This document shows positions 26,292 to 34,386 of a DNA stretch of 64,000 nucleotides, piece by piece. Source of the stretch: Enterococcus pallens ATCC BAA-351 (GTDB taxonomy: Bacteria > Bacillota > Bacilli > Lactobacillales > Enterococcaceae); assembly GCF_000407485.1 (NCBI RefSeq), contig NZ_ASWD01000005.1, forward strand, positions 1 through 64,000, read 5' to 3'. Numbering within the stretch: position 1 is the first letter of the stretch; each line of letters begins with the position of its first letter. The position numbers and the translations under genes are program-made. The notes beneath the pieces are model-generated. The model saw nothing but the letters and a program-made list of their open reading frames with translations. It did no database searches and had not been told where the DNA came from.

Positions 26292-26666
26292 TTGGAGAAT
26301 GACTTTACCTACAAACCTGCCGAAAAAGAATATCAAACTGAGCAAAAGGGCGTAGAAATCAGCATAGACGAATCGCTCATGGATCAGGAAACTGCTGCGT
26401 ATGCAGTAAAAGTTCTAAATGCCTATTCTGAGAGATTAAGTCTTATTTGTGACGTGCTGTTAGAGGATGAGGGATTTACTATTTTTTTCGGAGATGTCAG
26501 TAAGAATAATATGCCGCAAAAGCTTCGCGAGCCTTCAATTCGAATTCTCGGTAAGAACGAAGGAATAATTAGTTATTGCAATCATGAGTACGACGACACT
26601 CACATTATTGATATTGAATTTTCTGGTGTTTTGGAAGATTTTACTAACGTTAGTATTGATGGATAG
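26292..26666 (+). CDS. Hypothetical small acidic protein, DUF2004-like
   Basis: 124 aa from TTG 26292 (AAGGGAG at 26274-26280, 11 bases away); GTG 26280 overlaps the SD, so the start is uncertain. The protein is acidic and without membrane segments (ISIDESLMDQETAAYAVKVL, YDDTHIIDIEFSG). The HIIDIEFSG stretch and size resemble DUF2004-type proteins. No catalytic motif is visible. It lies 56 bases before the DUF2716 gene, with a TATAAT upstream. An immunity-protein role is possible but unproven. Confidence 0.5.
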   Translation: MENDFTYKPAEKEYQTEQKGVEISIDESLMDQETAAYAVKVLNAYSERLSLICDVLLEDEGFTIFFGDVSKNNMPQKLREPSIRILGKNEGIISYCNHEYDDTHIIDIEFSGVLEDFTNVSIDG

Positions 26667-26722
26667 CAAAGAGGTTTATAAAGTAATATGCAAATCCCAA
26701 ATTTTTTTAAAAGAAGGTTATC

Positions 26723-27286
26723 ATGAAAAATCAGCAAGAATGGGATATCCTCTCAGATCAAATAGCAGATGAACTTTGGGAGATTGTTTACCAACGGTTT
26801 TCTTTCGATCCAGACTATGATGCAAAAGATTCTCGCTATACATTAACAGAGCCTTACGATCTTTACAGTTGTGAAGGGGTATTTGCTATAGCTGATTCTG
26901 ATCCTAACTGGCGAAAAACGATTCAGAACATTTTTTGTACTTGCTTGAAAGATCAGGAATATATGTATGTCTTAGATTGGCAGCATACCTGTTACAAATA
27001 TTTTCCGCAGGTAAAAACGCGTAAAGCCAAACCAACATTTATTGAGGATAAAAACTATTCCCATGGCGGATACTATGCGTACTTTCCAGAATTTTACCCC
27101 GATGGAGATTATTTTTTGTTCTTTTCTAAGGATTTATCCTGGGGGTATCTGACTGATCCATGGCGAAAGGAAATTTTCGTGTATGGGGAGCAGCTAAGAA
27201 AAGAAATCCAAAAGAAAGCTCAGTATCTTGGATTGGTGTTGATTGAGGCTAGTGAGGGGAATATGGATGAGAAAGAAAATATATAA
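26723..27286 (+). CDS. DUF2716-family protein
   Basis: 187 aa; ATG 26723 with AGAAGG upstream. Aromatic and acidic, with a C-terminal signature YFPEFYPDGDYFLFFSKDL, then WGYLTDPWRKEIFVYGEQL, which fits DUF2716 (PDGDY followed by a WG-containing strand and VFGEQL). No known enzymatic motif. Like the two genes before it, it belongs to the kind of small cytoplasmic proteins that accumulate as immunity or orphan-immunity genes. A terminator-like hairpin follows at 27389-27421. Confidence 0.65.
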   Translation: MKNQQEWDILSDQIADELWEIVYQRFSFDPDYDAKDSRYTLTEPYDLYSCEGVFAIADSDPNWRKTIQNIFCTCLKDQEYMYVLDWQHTCYKYFPQVKTRKAKPTFIEDKNYSHGGYYAYFPEFYPDGDYFLFFSKDLSWGYLTDPWRKEIFVYGEQLRKEIQKKAQYLGLVLIEASEGNMDEKENI

Positions 27287-27388
27287 ATTTTTTTCAGAAT
27301 TTTAATTAGCAAAAAGGAAGTGCTACGCTAACTTTCATGACAATGATTTCATAAATCATATTAAAATATCCTTTCATTTGCAAAAACT

Positions 27389-27422
27389 GCCGATGTATCT
27401 TGTAGATACGTGGGCTTTTTTT
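27389..27422 (+). terminator. Putative intrinsic terminator
   Basis: The core hairpin GTATC-ttgta-GATAC is extended by GCC/GGC pairing and followed by an unbroken T-run (TTTTTTT). The middle of the stem is imperfect. Confidence 0.55.
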
Positions 27423-27570
27423 GTATAGGGATTTCGTTTAACAAAGACAGTAAATTATCCAATATCTTCGTCAATGTCCAGTTGGGTACAAATGGTTCAA
27501 AATATGAAGCATTTTAAAACTATGAACACTGTATACTTTGATAAAGGAATGCGACGAAGGATTGGAGAGG

Positions 27571-29022
27571 ATGAAGGTGAAGGTTTTTGTATCAAAATTT
27601 GTACTAGAAGCAAATGAAAATATTCCTATGAAAAGTGATTTGGAAACGATGGATATTTGTTATGGTAGCGAATGTGTGAAAAGGATGCAAATTAGTGATC
27701 GATGTTTGAAAAGAGGAGTCAAGGCTATCCCGGGAATTTATGCGGATGGAGCTTCTAGCGGTGTAATGAAAAAGCAAGCTTTTATGTATATTGAGGATAA
27801 GATGATTTCAACCCTCAAGCAGCACTTACATGAAATAGACGGAATTTATCTGCATTTTCACGGGGCAAGCAAGGTAGAAGGAATTGGGTCAGGAGATCAT
27901 TATCTGTTAATGAAGATTCGAGAAATTGTAGGACCTTATCTACCAATTGCAATTACTTGTGATCCTCATGGCAATTTGAATCAAGAGTATGTCGAGAATG
28001 CCACAATTATTAGAAGCTATCGAGAATCACCTCATACGGATATGAAGAAAACTATTGAGCTAGTTTTTGATAAGTTGATTGATCTGTTGAAAAATCGACG
28101 CTCAATTACACCAATATACCGCAAGCTTCCGTTGATTTTAGGTGGCGAGCAGAGTGTATCCAGTGACGAACCTGTCAGCAGCATTAATCAATACCTAGAC
28201 GAGATTGAAAAAGATCCTCGTATCTTAAGTGTATCGTGGCATGTTGGCTATATCAGACATGATACACCAAATGCCGGCTGTGGTATTGTAGCCATTCCTA
28301 GTGATAATAAGTATCGCGAATATGCCGAAGCAGTGGTCGATGATTTGCAGGAATTCATTTGGACGAGAAGACATGAGTTTCGTTACACAGGAATCACTAA
28401 AGAACCTGAACAAGCCCTAGAAATGGTAGTCAAGTGTTCTGATAAACCAGTATTTTTGACTGATTCGGGAGACAATGTAACTTCAGGTGCTATGGGAGCC
28501 AATACATCCGTTTTGCAGCAAGTTCTAAATCTTGAAGATTCTAGGGGAAAAAGCTTTCTCTTTGCAGCCATACACGATAAGGAAGCCTTCAAAAGACTTG
28601 ACCAGGTAACAATAGGAGAAACTGTCGAACTATCCTTAGGAATGGAAATTGATGAGCTATCCTCCAATGTTGATTTAAAAGTAAAAATTAAAGATAAAGG
28701 TAGACAGACTGGAACTAAAATATTTGGCGAAGTGGGTGATTTTGGTGGTTGTATTCTAGTTTCAGTGATTGATAAAGCAATTGATATTATTGTGACGGAT
28801 ACCAACCATCCCTTTGTGGAGCAACATCAATTTGAAGCAGCTGGTGCTAATTGGAACGACTATGACATCATTATAGTAAAAATTGGCTATGCTTTTCCTG
28901 AATTGAAAGAACATGGCAAGCTATGTGTGATGTCCTTAACCAAAGGAGCAACCCTGCAGGACACTTCTGCTTTACCTTTCAAATTGATCATGCGTCCGAT
29001 GTTTCCTATTGATAACATTTAG
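27571..29022 (+). CDS. M81 (MlrC-type) metallopeptidase family protein
   Basis: 483 aa from ATG 27571 with GAAGGA at 27556-27561. It has the features of the M81/MlrC family: FVSKFVLEANEN at the start, LHFHGASKVEG, DPHGNLNQEYV, SYRESPHTD, a central segment VSWHVGYIRHDTPN and TDSGDNVTSGAMGANTSVL (a D-x-G-D-N signature). MlrC hydrolyses linearised microcystin; homologues elsewhere act on unknown peptides or amides. The frame ends 20 bases before the M24-like gene, with which it forms a two-gene unit. No signal peptide. Confidence 0.85.
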   Translation: MKVKVFVSKFVLEANENIPMKSDLETMDICYGSECVKRMQISDRCLKRGVKAIPGIYADGASSGVMKKQAFMYIEDKMISTLKQHLHEIDGIYLHFHGASKVEGIGSGDHYLLMKIREIVGPYLPIAITCDPHGNLNQEYVENATIIRSYRESPHTDMKKTIELVFDKLIDLLKNRRSITPIYRKLPLILGGEQSVSSDEPVSSINQYLDEIEKDPRILSVSWHVGYIRHDTPNAGCGIVAIPSDNKYREYAEAVVDDLQEFIWTRRHEFRYTGITKEPEQALEMVVKCSDKPVFLTDSGDNVTSGAMGANTSVLQQVLNLEDSRGKSFLFAAIHDKEAFKRLDQVTIGETVELSLGMEIDELSSNVDLKVKIKDKGRQTGTKIFGEVGDFGGCILVSVIDKAIDIIVTDTNHPFVEQHQFEAAGANWNDYDIIIVKIGYAFPELKEHGKLCVMSLTKGATLQDTSALPFKLIMRPMFPIDNI

Positions 29023-29041
29023 AAAGAGAGTAGAAAATAGA

Positions 29042-30415
29042 ATGATTAGATTAAAAGAAGTTTTACCACCAGAATTTGATAAAGACCTTACTCCAATTTT
29101 GTTAACGGATGAGACCATGGAGGAACGCAAAAACAAGCTATTAGCAAAAATGAAGCAACATAATTATGATACATTAATTATTTATGCAGATTTGGAACAT
29201 GGCAGCAACTTTGAATATTTGGTTGGTTTTATTCCTCGATTTGAAGAGGCTTTATTGGTACTACACGCGAATGGTGAGGCTTTTGCTGTATTAGGCAATG
29301 AAAACTTAAATAAAGCAGGTAAAGCGAGAATTAAGGTAACAGCGATTCATTTGCCGCATTTATCTTTACCCAATCAACCAATGAATACAAAAGAAACGGT
29401 TGAAGAAATTTTGACTAAGTGTCGGTTTGCCGACAAACAACGGATTGGAATCGTTGGCTGGAAGAACTTTACGAATACAGCCGAAGACAATAAGCAACTA
29501 TATGATCTTCCCCATTTTCTGTTAGAGGCAATTAAAAAGGTTGCAAGGAATAGTGAGCTTACTAATGCCACCAGTCTAATGATCGGTGAAGAGGGGATCC
29601 GAACAATTAATAATGTTAACGAGTTTGCTCACTATGAATTTGGCTCAGCTTTAGCAGGGACATGTATTCTAGAAGCAATGAATGAAGTGTCAGTTGGAAA
29701 AACTGAAATGGAAATAGCTGAAAAATTGGCTGCCAAAGGACAAAGGCACAGCGTTGTTACTATTATGGCAGCTGGTGAACGGTTCATTAAAGCTAATTTA
29801 TATCCAAGCAACAATAAGATTAGCTTGGGAGATCCTATTTCAATGACTACTGGCTATAAAGGTGGCTTGGAAAGTCGCAGCGGTTTTGCGGTAAATCAAG
29901 CAAGTGAACTTCCTGCAGGGCAGGAGAATTATCTTGAAAAAATGGCAATACCCTACTTCAATGCCTTCAAAACTTGGCTGGAAACTGCGAAGATTGGTAT
30001 AAAGGGAGAAAAATTGTATACAGCGATTGAGAGTGTCTTTCCAAAAGAAAATTATGGTTGGGAATTAAACCCAGGCCATCTTTGTGCTGATGAAGAGTGG
30101 CTTAGTTCCCCAATTTATCCAAATTCTCAAGAAGTTCTTAAGAGTGGTATGCTATTTCAAATAGATATTATACCTTCTATTCCCGGCTACAATGGAACTG
30201 GATGTGAGGGTGGTATATTTTTAGCTGATATAGAATTGCGTAACCAGATTCAAGAAAACTATCCTGAAGTATGGAAGCGAGTGGAAAAAAGAAGAACCTA
30301 TCTGCAAGAAGTCCTAGGAATTCAACTAGCTGATGAAGTTTTACCAATGAGTGCAGCAACTGGATATTACCGCCCATTTTTGTTGAATCACAACAGCATA
30401 CTTACCAATAAATAA
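29042..30415 (+). CDS. Creatinase/M24-fold peptidase-like protein with incomplete metal site
   Basis: 457 aa; ATG 29042 follows an AGAGAG purine stretch. An N-terminal creatinase-like domain (YDTLIIYADLEHGSNFEYL) leads into a pita-bread-type domain (INNVNEFAHYEFGSALAGT, MAAGERFIKANL). At the first metal ligand positions the sequence is GDPISMTTGYKGGLESRSGF: one Asp is present but the second expected Asp is missing. NPGHLCADEE and CEGGIFLADIE occupy the His and Glu positions. It is either a metal-poor creatinase-like hydrolase or a non-catalytic relative. It is encoded right after the M81 gene, suggesting both act on one peptide-like substrate. Confidence 0.7.
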   Translation: MIRLKEVLPPEFDKDLTPILLTDETMEERKNKLLAKMKQHNYDTLIIYADLEHGSNFEYLVGFIPRFEEALLVLHANGEAFAVLGNENLNKAGKARIKVTAIHLPHLSLPNQPMNTKETVEEILTKCRFADKQRIGIVGWKNFTNTAEDNKQLYDLPHFLLEAIKKVARNSELTNATSLMIGEEGIRTINNVNEFAHYEFGSALAGTCILEAMNEVSVGKTEMEIAEKLAAKGQRHSVVTIMAAGERFIKANLYPSNNKISLGDPISMTTGYKGGLESRSGFAVNQASELPAGQENYLEKMAIPYFNAFKTWLETAKIGIKGEKLYTAIESVFPKENYGWELNPGHLCADEEWLSSPIYPNSQEVLKSGMLFQIDIIPSIPGYNGTGCEGGIFLADIELRNQIQENYPEVWKRVEKRRTYLQEVLGIQLADEVLPMSAATGYYRPFLLNHNSILTNK

Positions 30416-30423
30416 AGACTTGT

Positions 30424-30456
30424 ACAACCAGTTAAATTATTTTAGCTGGTTGTTTG
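30424..30456 (+). terminator. Intrinsic terminator after the M81/M24 genes
   Basis: ACAACCAG (30424-30431) pairs with CTGGTTGT (30446-30453), extended inward by A/T pairs, followed by TTTG. Confidence 0.65.
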
Positions 30457-30535
30457 CAATGCTCTATTTGACATTTTCTCACTATTCTCGTACTTTCCAA
30501 GTTGGTATAATTATGTTGTTAGGAGGAATAGTAAA

Positions 30536-31324
30536 ATGAATATAAATAATCTGGGGTTGTTGAATTCATTAAGTTCTATTTTAAATGAGGGAATAAAGGA
30601 TAGCGATTATGCCATTACTGTCTATTTAGTGAAGCAATTGGATCGTATTTCTGAACTATCTGTTAATGAGATTATGGATGAAACCTTTACTAGCAGGTCA
30701 GCGATTAGAAGATTTTGTAATCGCTTGGGATATCCGAATTTTAGTGATTTAAAGGAATCCATCACTAAGTTAATTTTCCCCAGTAATCTGCAATATCGTT
30801 CGCAGGATGATTTAATCAATCATCGTAAAAAACTGAATGACATGATTTTTAAAATGATCGAGGATATTGATAGTGTATTTACAGTCGAAATTGTTAATGA
30901 GTTAACAGAACTTTTAAATATGCATAAAGATGTTGTTCTATTGTGTGCAAATAATACAAGTGGTGATCTGATTCGATTTCAACAGGAACTAATTTATGCA
31001 AATAAGGAAATAAAAATTGTTTCTAATGCTTATACGAATAATGAAAATATTAAATCTCTGACTAATGATTCCTTGATTATTACGGTGTCGGCTTCAGGTA
31101 AATTTGCCGAAATTGCCAATGATTGGATTTCTGAGATCAAGGGAAAGAAGTTACTTATCACTGCTTCAAAGAACGAAATTTTTCAGCAAGTATACGACAA
31201 TATTTTTTATATTAGTAGAGACAGCTTTACCAATGATTATTTAGGTGCTTATGGAAAATACGGTATTGCCTATATTTTTGATTTGATTTCAGCGAGTTAT
31301 CTTTCAAAATATAAAAAAGAATAA
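30536..31324 (+). CDS. RpiR-family transcriptional regulator
   Basis: 262 aa; ATG 30536 after AGGAGGAAT. The N-terminal HTH_6 domain is seen in ISELSVNEIMDETFTSRSAI and RRFCNRLGYPNFSDLKESI. A SIS phosphosugar-binding domain follows (VVLLCANNTSGD, LIITVSASGKFAEIA). RpiR proteins sense phosphosugars. It lies between the M81/M24 pair and the beta-glucoside PTS genes and is closed by its own terminator, so it may control either side. A TATAAT at 31376-31381 stands before the glucosidase gene. Confidence 0.88.
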   Translation: MNINNLGLLNSLSSILNEGIKDSDYAITVYLVKQLDRISELSVNEIMDETFTSRSAIRRFCNRLGYPNFSDLKESITKLIFPSNLQYRSQDDLINHRKKLNDMIFKMIEDIDSVFTVEIVNELTELLNMHKDVVLLCANNTSGDLIRFQQELIYANKEIKIVSNAYTNNENIKSLTNDSLIITVSASGKFAEIANDWISEIKGKKLLITASKNEIFQQVYDNIFYISRDSFTNDYLGAYGKYGIAYIFDLISASYLSKYKKE

Positions 31325-31333
31325 GTTCGATCT

Positions 31334-31372
31334 GGAGTGGTTCAAAATGTGAACCACTCCATTTTTCTTTTG
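31334..31372 (+). terminator. Intrinsic terminator of the RpiR gene
   Basis: Perfect 11-bp arms GGAGTGGTTCA (31334-31344) and TGAACCACTCC (31350-31360), 5-base loop, followed by ATTTTTCTTTT. Confidence 0.9.
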
Positions 31373-31433
31373 CCTATATAATAAAGACAGTTAATAAAAA
31401 GAAGGTAATACTATTCAGAGGGGAGACAAAAAT

Positions 31434-32885
31434 ATGAGAAAGTTTGATGATGTATTTAAAAATAAGGCCTTTCTTTGGGGCTCAGCAACAGCTGCGTATC
31501 AATGCGAAGGCGCTTGGGATGAGGATGGCAAAGGGTTAGGTGAATGGGATTATTTCAATCACCATAGTCCTTTAAACATTAATCAAGAAGATGGAGATAC
31601 AGCCAGTGACTTCTATCACTTTTACAAAAAGGATATTGATATGATGGCTGAGGGGAAACAAAATACTTACCGCTTTTCAATTGCTTGGAGCCGGATAATA
31701 CCAAATGGTTATGGTCAGGTAAACCAGGCAGGTATTGAATTTTATAATCAGGTGATTGATTATTGTTTGGAAAAAGATATCGAACCGAATATTACGTTGT
31801 TCCATTACGATCTACCTTTGGAAATAGCCAAAGAAGGTGGTTGGCTGAATGTTAAGATTACAGACTATTTTAACGAGTATGCAAAAATTTGTTTTGAAAA
31901 CTTTGGTGACCGGGTAAAACTATGGGCAACGATTAATGAGCCAAGGTACTATGCTTACTGCACGAACGTAGTTGGTAATTATCCGCCAAACCGTAAATTA
32001 GACTTCCAATCCTATTTTCAATATCAGTACAATTTGATGTTGGCTAGCGCCAAGGCGATTCGTTCCTTCAGAGAAATGAAAATCGATGGAATTATTGGGA
32101 TTGTTCATGACAACGGGAACGTTGAGGTTGATCCTGCAACGAAAGAGCCAGAGAATATATTTGAAGTGGCTGATTTCTTTTATAATCGTCTGATACTTTG
32201 TCCAACACTATTAGGTCAGCTGCCTAGCGAGTTGGATAAAATGATTCAGGTATTTGGTTTTACCTTGCTACGAGTTGAAAATGAAGCAGAATTGTTTAGT
32301 TACGGGAAAGGTGATTACTTGGGATTGAATTTATATAATCGTCAGTATGTAACCGATTGGCAGAAGGGGAGCTCCCAAGTATTTCATAATAATAAAGGAA
32401 CTGGCAGTAACAACAAAGAAGGAATTCGAGTGGAAAATATTTTTGAATCGTCCTTTGATGAACAAGTTCGGCGAAATAAGTGGGGGCGTGAAGTGAATCC
32501 TCGAGTGATGTATACCGCCTTAAAAGAAATTCAAGATCGTTATGAGAATCCAATGATTATGATCACTGAAAATGGTCACGGTTGCTACGAGAAGCCTGAT
32601 GCAAGTGGGCATGTAGAGGATGATGAACGGATTGAAGTATTTCAACAATTTTTATCTTACATGCAGGATGCAATCGATGAAGGCGTAAATGTTACCGGGT
32701 ACTATCATTGGTCGACTATGGATCTCTATAGCTGGATCAATGGATATAAAAAGCGTTACGGTCTTGTTCGAGTTGATTTTGACAACCAGCTGGAACGAAT
32801 TCCAAAGAAGAGCTATTTCTGGTACCGAGATTATATTATCAATCATTTAAGCCAAGGGGAAGAAAAGCTAGCAAAATCAAATTAG
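31434..32885 (+). CDS. GH1 6-phospho-beta-glucosidase
   Basis: 483 aa; ATG 31434 with AGGGGAG. Glycoside hydrolase family 1 barrel: FLWGSATAAYQCEGAW at the start, acid/base Glu in TINEPRYYAY near residue 167, nucleophile Glu in MITENGHGCYE near 378, and YYHWSTMDLYSWINGY. Family members in PTS loci hydrolyse 6-phospho-beta-glucosides taken up by the EIIBC/EIIA system to glucose-6-phosphate and an aglycone or sugar. The EIIA, LicT-type antiterminator and EIIBC genes follow on the same strand. It is cytoplasmic. Specificity (aryl glucoside, cellobiose or other) cannot be decided by eye. Confidence 0.93.
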   Translation: MRKFDDVFKNKAFLWGSATAAYQCEGAWDEDGKGLGEWDYFNHHSPLNINQEDGDTASDFYHFYKKDIDMMAEGKQNTYRFSIAWSRIIPNGYGQVNQAGIEFYNQVIDYCLEKDIEPNITLFHYDLPLEIAKEGGWLNVKITDYFNEYAKICFENFGDRVKLWATINEPRYYAYCTNVVGNYPPNRKLDFQSYFQYQYNLMLASAKAIRSFREMKIDGIIGIVHDNGNVEVDPATKEPENIFEVADFFYNRLILCPTLLGQLPSELDKMIQVFGFTLLRVENEAELFSYGKGDYLGLNLYNRQYVTDWQKGSSQVFHNNKGTGSNNKEGIRVENIFESSFDEQVRRNKWGREVNPRVMYTALKEIQDRYENPMIMITENGHGCYEKPDASGHVEDDERIEVFQQFLSYMQDAIDEGVNVTGYYHWSTMDLYSWINGYKKRYGLVRVDFDNQLERIPKKSYFWYRDYIINHLSQGEEKLAKSN

Positions 32886-32894
32886 TAGTGTGAG

Positions 32895-32929
32895 GTGTTG
32901 GTCTGCCAGAAAGACAGGCGGACCAACAC
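32895..32929 (+). other. Strong intercistronic RNA hairpin
   Basis: GTGTTGGTCTGCC (32895-32907) pairs over 13 bp with GGCGGACCAACAC (32917-32929), including one G-T wobble, around a 9-base loop. No T-run follows and AAAAGGAG comes next, so it is more likely an mRNA-stabilising or processing element between the glucosidase and EIIA genes than a terminator. Confidence 0.7.
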
Positions 32930-32947
32930 TTAAAAGGAGAAATGGGG

Positions 32948-33391
32948 ATGACTGAATTATTTAGTGTCGGTTCTGGACGTCTAGTCAATTTAAGCGAAGT
33001 GGAGGATGAGGTATTTTCACAAAAGATGTTGGGAGATGGATATGGTCTACTCACTGATGATACTAAACTGTATAGCCCCGTATCAGGAACAGTAAGCATG
33101 GTTTATGATACTGGTCACGCGCTGGGGATTCAGGCAGAGGATGGCACGGAGATTCTTATTCATGTAGGGATCGATACCGTTGAGTTGGATCGTTCAGTTT
33201 TTGATCCCAAGGTTCGGCCTGGTGATAAGGTTGACCAAAAGACTGTTTTAACTGTAGTCAACTGGCAGAGGATCCAGGAAAATGGCTATGATGCTACAGT
33301 GTTAGTCGTTAGTTTAGGTAAACAAGTTGCTCGCTTAGCCTCAAGCGAATGGATTTCGCAAGGAGTCCCGGTTGTTAAAGTACTTCCGTAA
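32948..33391 (+). CDS. PTS EIIA component, glucose/beta-glucoside family
   Basis: 147 aa from ATG 32948 (AAGGAG ending at 32939, 8 bases); the ATG at 32942 is too close to the SD. An EIIA-Glc (Crr-like) fold: LYSPVSGTVSMV, then the phosphorylated His in EILIHVGIDTVEL near residue 68, and FDPKVRPGDKVD. It passes phosphate from HPr to the EIIB cysteine of the EIIBC at 34387-35811, which lacks a fused EIIA domain. It is placed between the glucosidase and the antiterminator genes. Confidence 0.92.
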   Translation: MTELFSVGSGRLVNLSEVEDEVFSQKMLGDGYGLLTDDTKLYSPVSGTVSMVYDTGHALGIQAEDGTEILIHVGIDTVELDRSVFDPKVRPGDKVDQKTVLTVVNWQRIQENGYDATVLVVSLGKQVARLASSEWISQGVPVVKVLP

Positions 33392-33403
33392 TGGAGGATT
33401 TCT

Positions 33404-34234
33404 ATGATAATTAAAAAGATTTACAACAATAATGCAATTATGGTCGAGGATTACTTTGGTAATGAAGCTATATTAGTAGGCAAAGGTTTATCTTTTGGAA
33501 AACAAAAGGGCAGTCATCTTAATCCAAATTTAGCTGAAAAAAAGTTCGAGTTGAAAAAAGAGATTAATAATCGTTTCGAGGAGCTTGTGACCTCGATTCC
33601 TTTAGATTACATTTTATTAAGCGAAAAGATCATTTCTTATATTAAAGCTGAGAGTACAAAACAAATTGATGACTCAATCTATATAACATTAACTGATCAT
33701 ATCGTAACGATGATTGACCGAGTTCAAAAGGGAATCGACTTTGATTCGCTAATCTTAGTCAATGTAAAATCTCTTTATAAGGAGGAATATCAGATTGCTC
33801 TAGGTACAATTGATTTGCTGAATGAGTATTTAGATTTTACTATCGGTCGTGACGAAGCTAATTTCATTGCTTTGCATATCGTGAATGCAGAATCTGATTT
33901 TAATATGTTGCAAAATTATACGATCATTGAAATTATTAATGTGATTCGAGAAATTGTTGATCACTATTTTAGAATAGAACAGGAAGATAACTTGGCTTAT
34001 GATCGATTTCTAACTCATTGTCGTTTTTTCGTGCAACAAATTGTCAACAGTAATTATGTTCGTAACGAAGCGCAGTCTAATAGTGCGATGCTACACACCA
34101 TGAAACAAGCTTATCCAGACCAATACTGTTGTATTCAGGAAATCAGCCGTTTCTTAAAGCGAAAATATGGATATTTGACGAACCATGAAGAAGAGTTCTA
34201 CCTGCTTATTCACGTTATCCGATTATCAAGTTAA
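33404..34234 (+). CDS. BglG/LicT-family transcription antiterminator
   Basis: 276 aa; ATG 33404 with GGAGG at 33393-33397. The N-terminal CAT RNA-binding domain is clear (IIKKIYNNNAIMVEDYFGNE, VGKGLSFGKQKG), followed by two PRD domains (DEANFIALHIVNAESDF; LTNHEEEFYLLIHVIRL). Such proteins bind RAT hairpins in mRNA leaders when the sugar is present and are controlled by PTS phosphorylation of PRD histidines. A RAT-like sequence lies 90 bases downstream (34323-34351), before the EIIBC gene, and is its most likely target. Confidence 0.92.
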   Translation: MIIKKIYNNNAIMVEDYFGNEAILVGKGLSFGKQKGSHLNPNLAEKKFELKKEINNRFEELVTSIPLDYILLSEKIISYIKAESTKQIDDSIYITLTDHIVTMIDRVQKGIDFDSLILVNVKSLYKEEYQIALGTIDLLNEYLDFTIGRDEANFIALHIVNAESDFNMLQNYTIIEIINVIREIVDHYFRIEQEDNLAYDRFLTHCRFFVQQIVNSNYVRNEAQSNSAMLHTMKQAYPDQYCCIQEISRFLKRKYGYLTNHEEEFYLLIHVIRLSS

Positions 34235-34322
34235 AAAATGTATTCGCATACATTGGAGTGCGATATGATTGAAGGGAGTTGAAGATTCTTTTTTATCAAG
34301 GATGAATGCCGATAAAAATATT

Positions 34323-34380
34323 GGATGGTGACAGGATCGCTGGCCAAACCTCTTAATAAGAACAATATTCTAAGGAGGTC
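34323..34380 (+). promoter_or_regulatory. RAT antiterminator element overlapping a potential anti-SD hairpin
   Basis: Positions 34323-34351 (GGATGGTGACAGG ... CTGGCCAAACCT) match the LicT/BglG RAT pattern GGATTGTTACTGC...GCAGGCAAAACCT. The 3' end overlaps ACCTCTTA (34348-34355). This can pair with TAAGGAGGT (34371-34379), the SD of the EIIBC gene, with one bulge. No T-run follows the second arm, so protein binding to the RAT could free the ribosome site rather than block a terminator. A weaker TTTTTATC/GATAAAAA hairpin lies just upstream. Confidence 0.7.
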
Positions 34381-34386
34381 ATAGAC

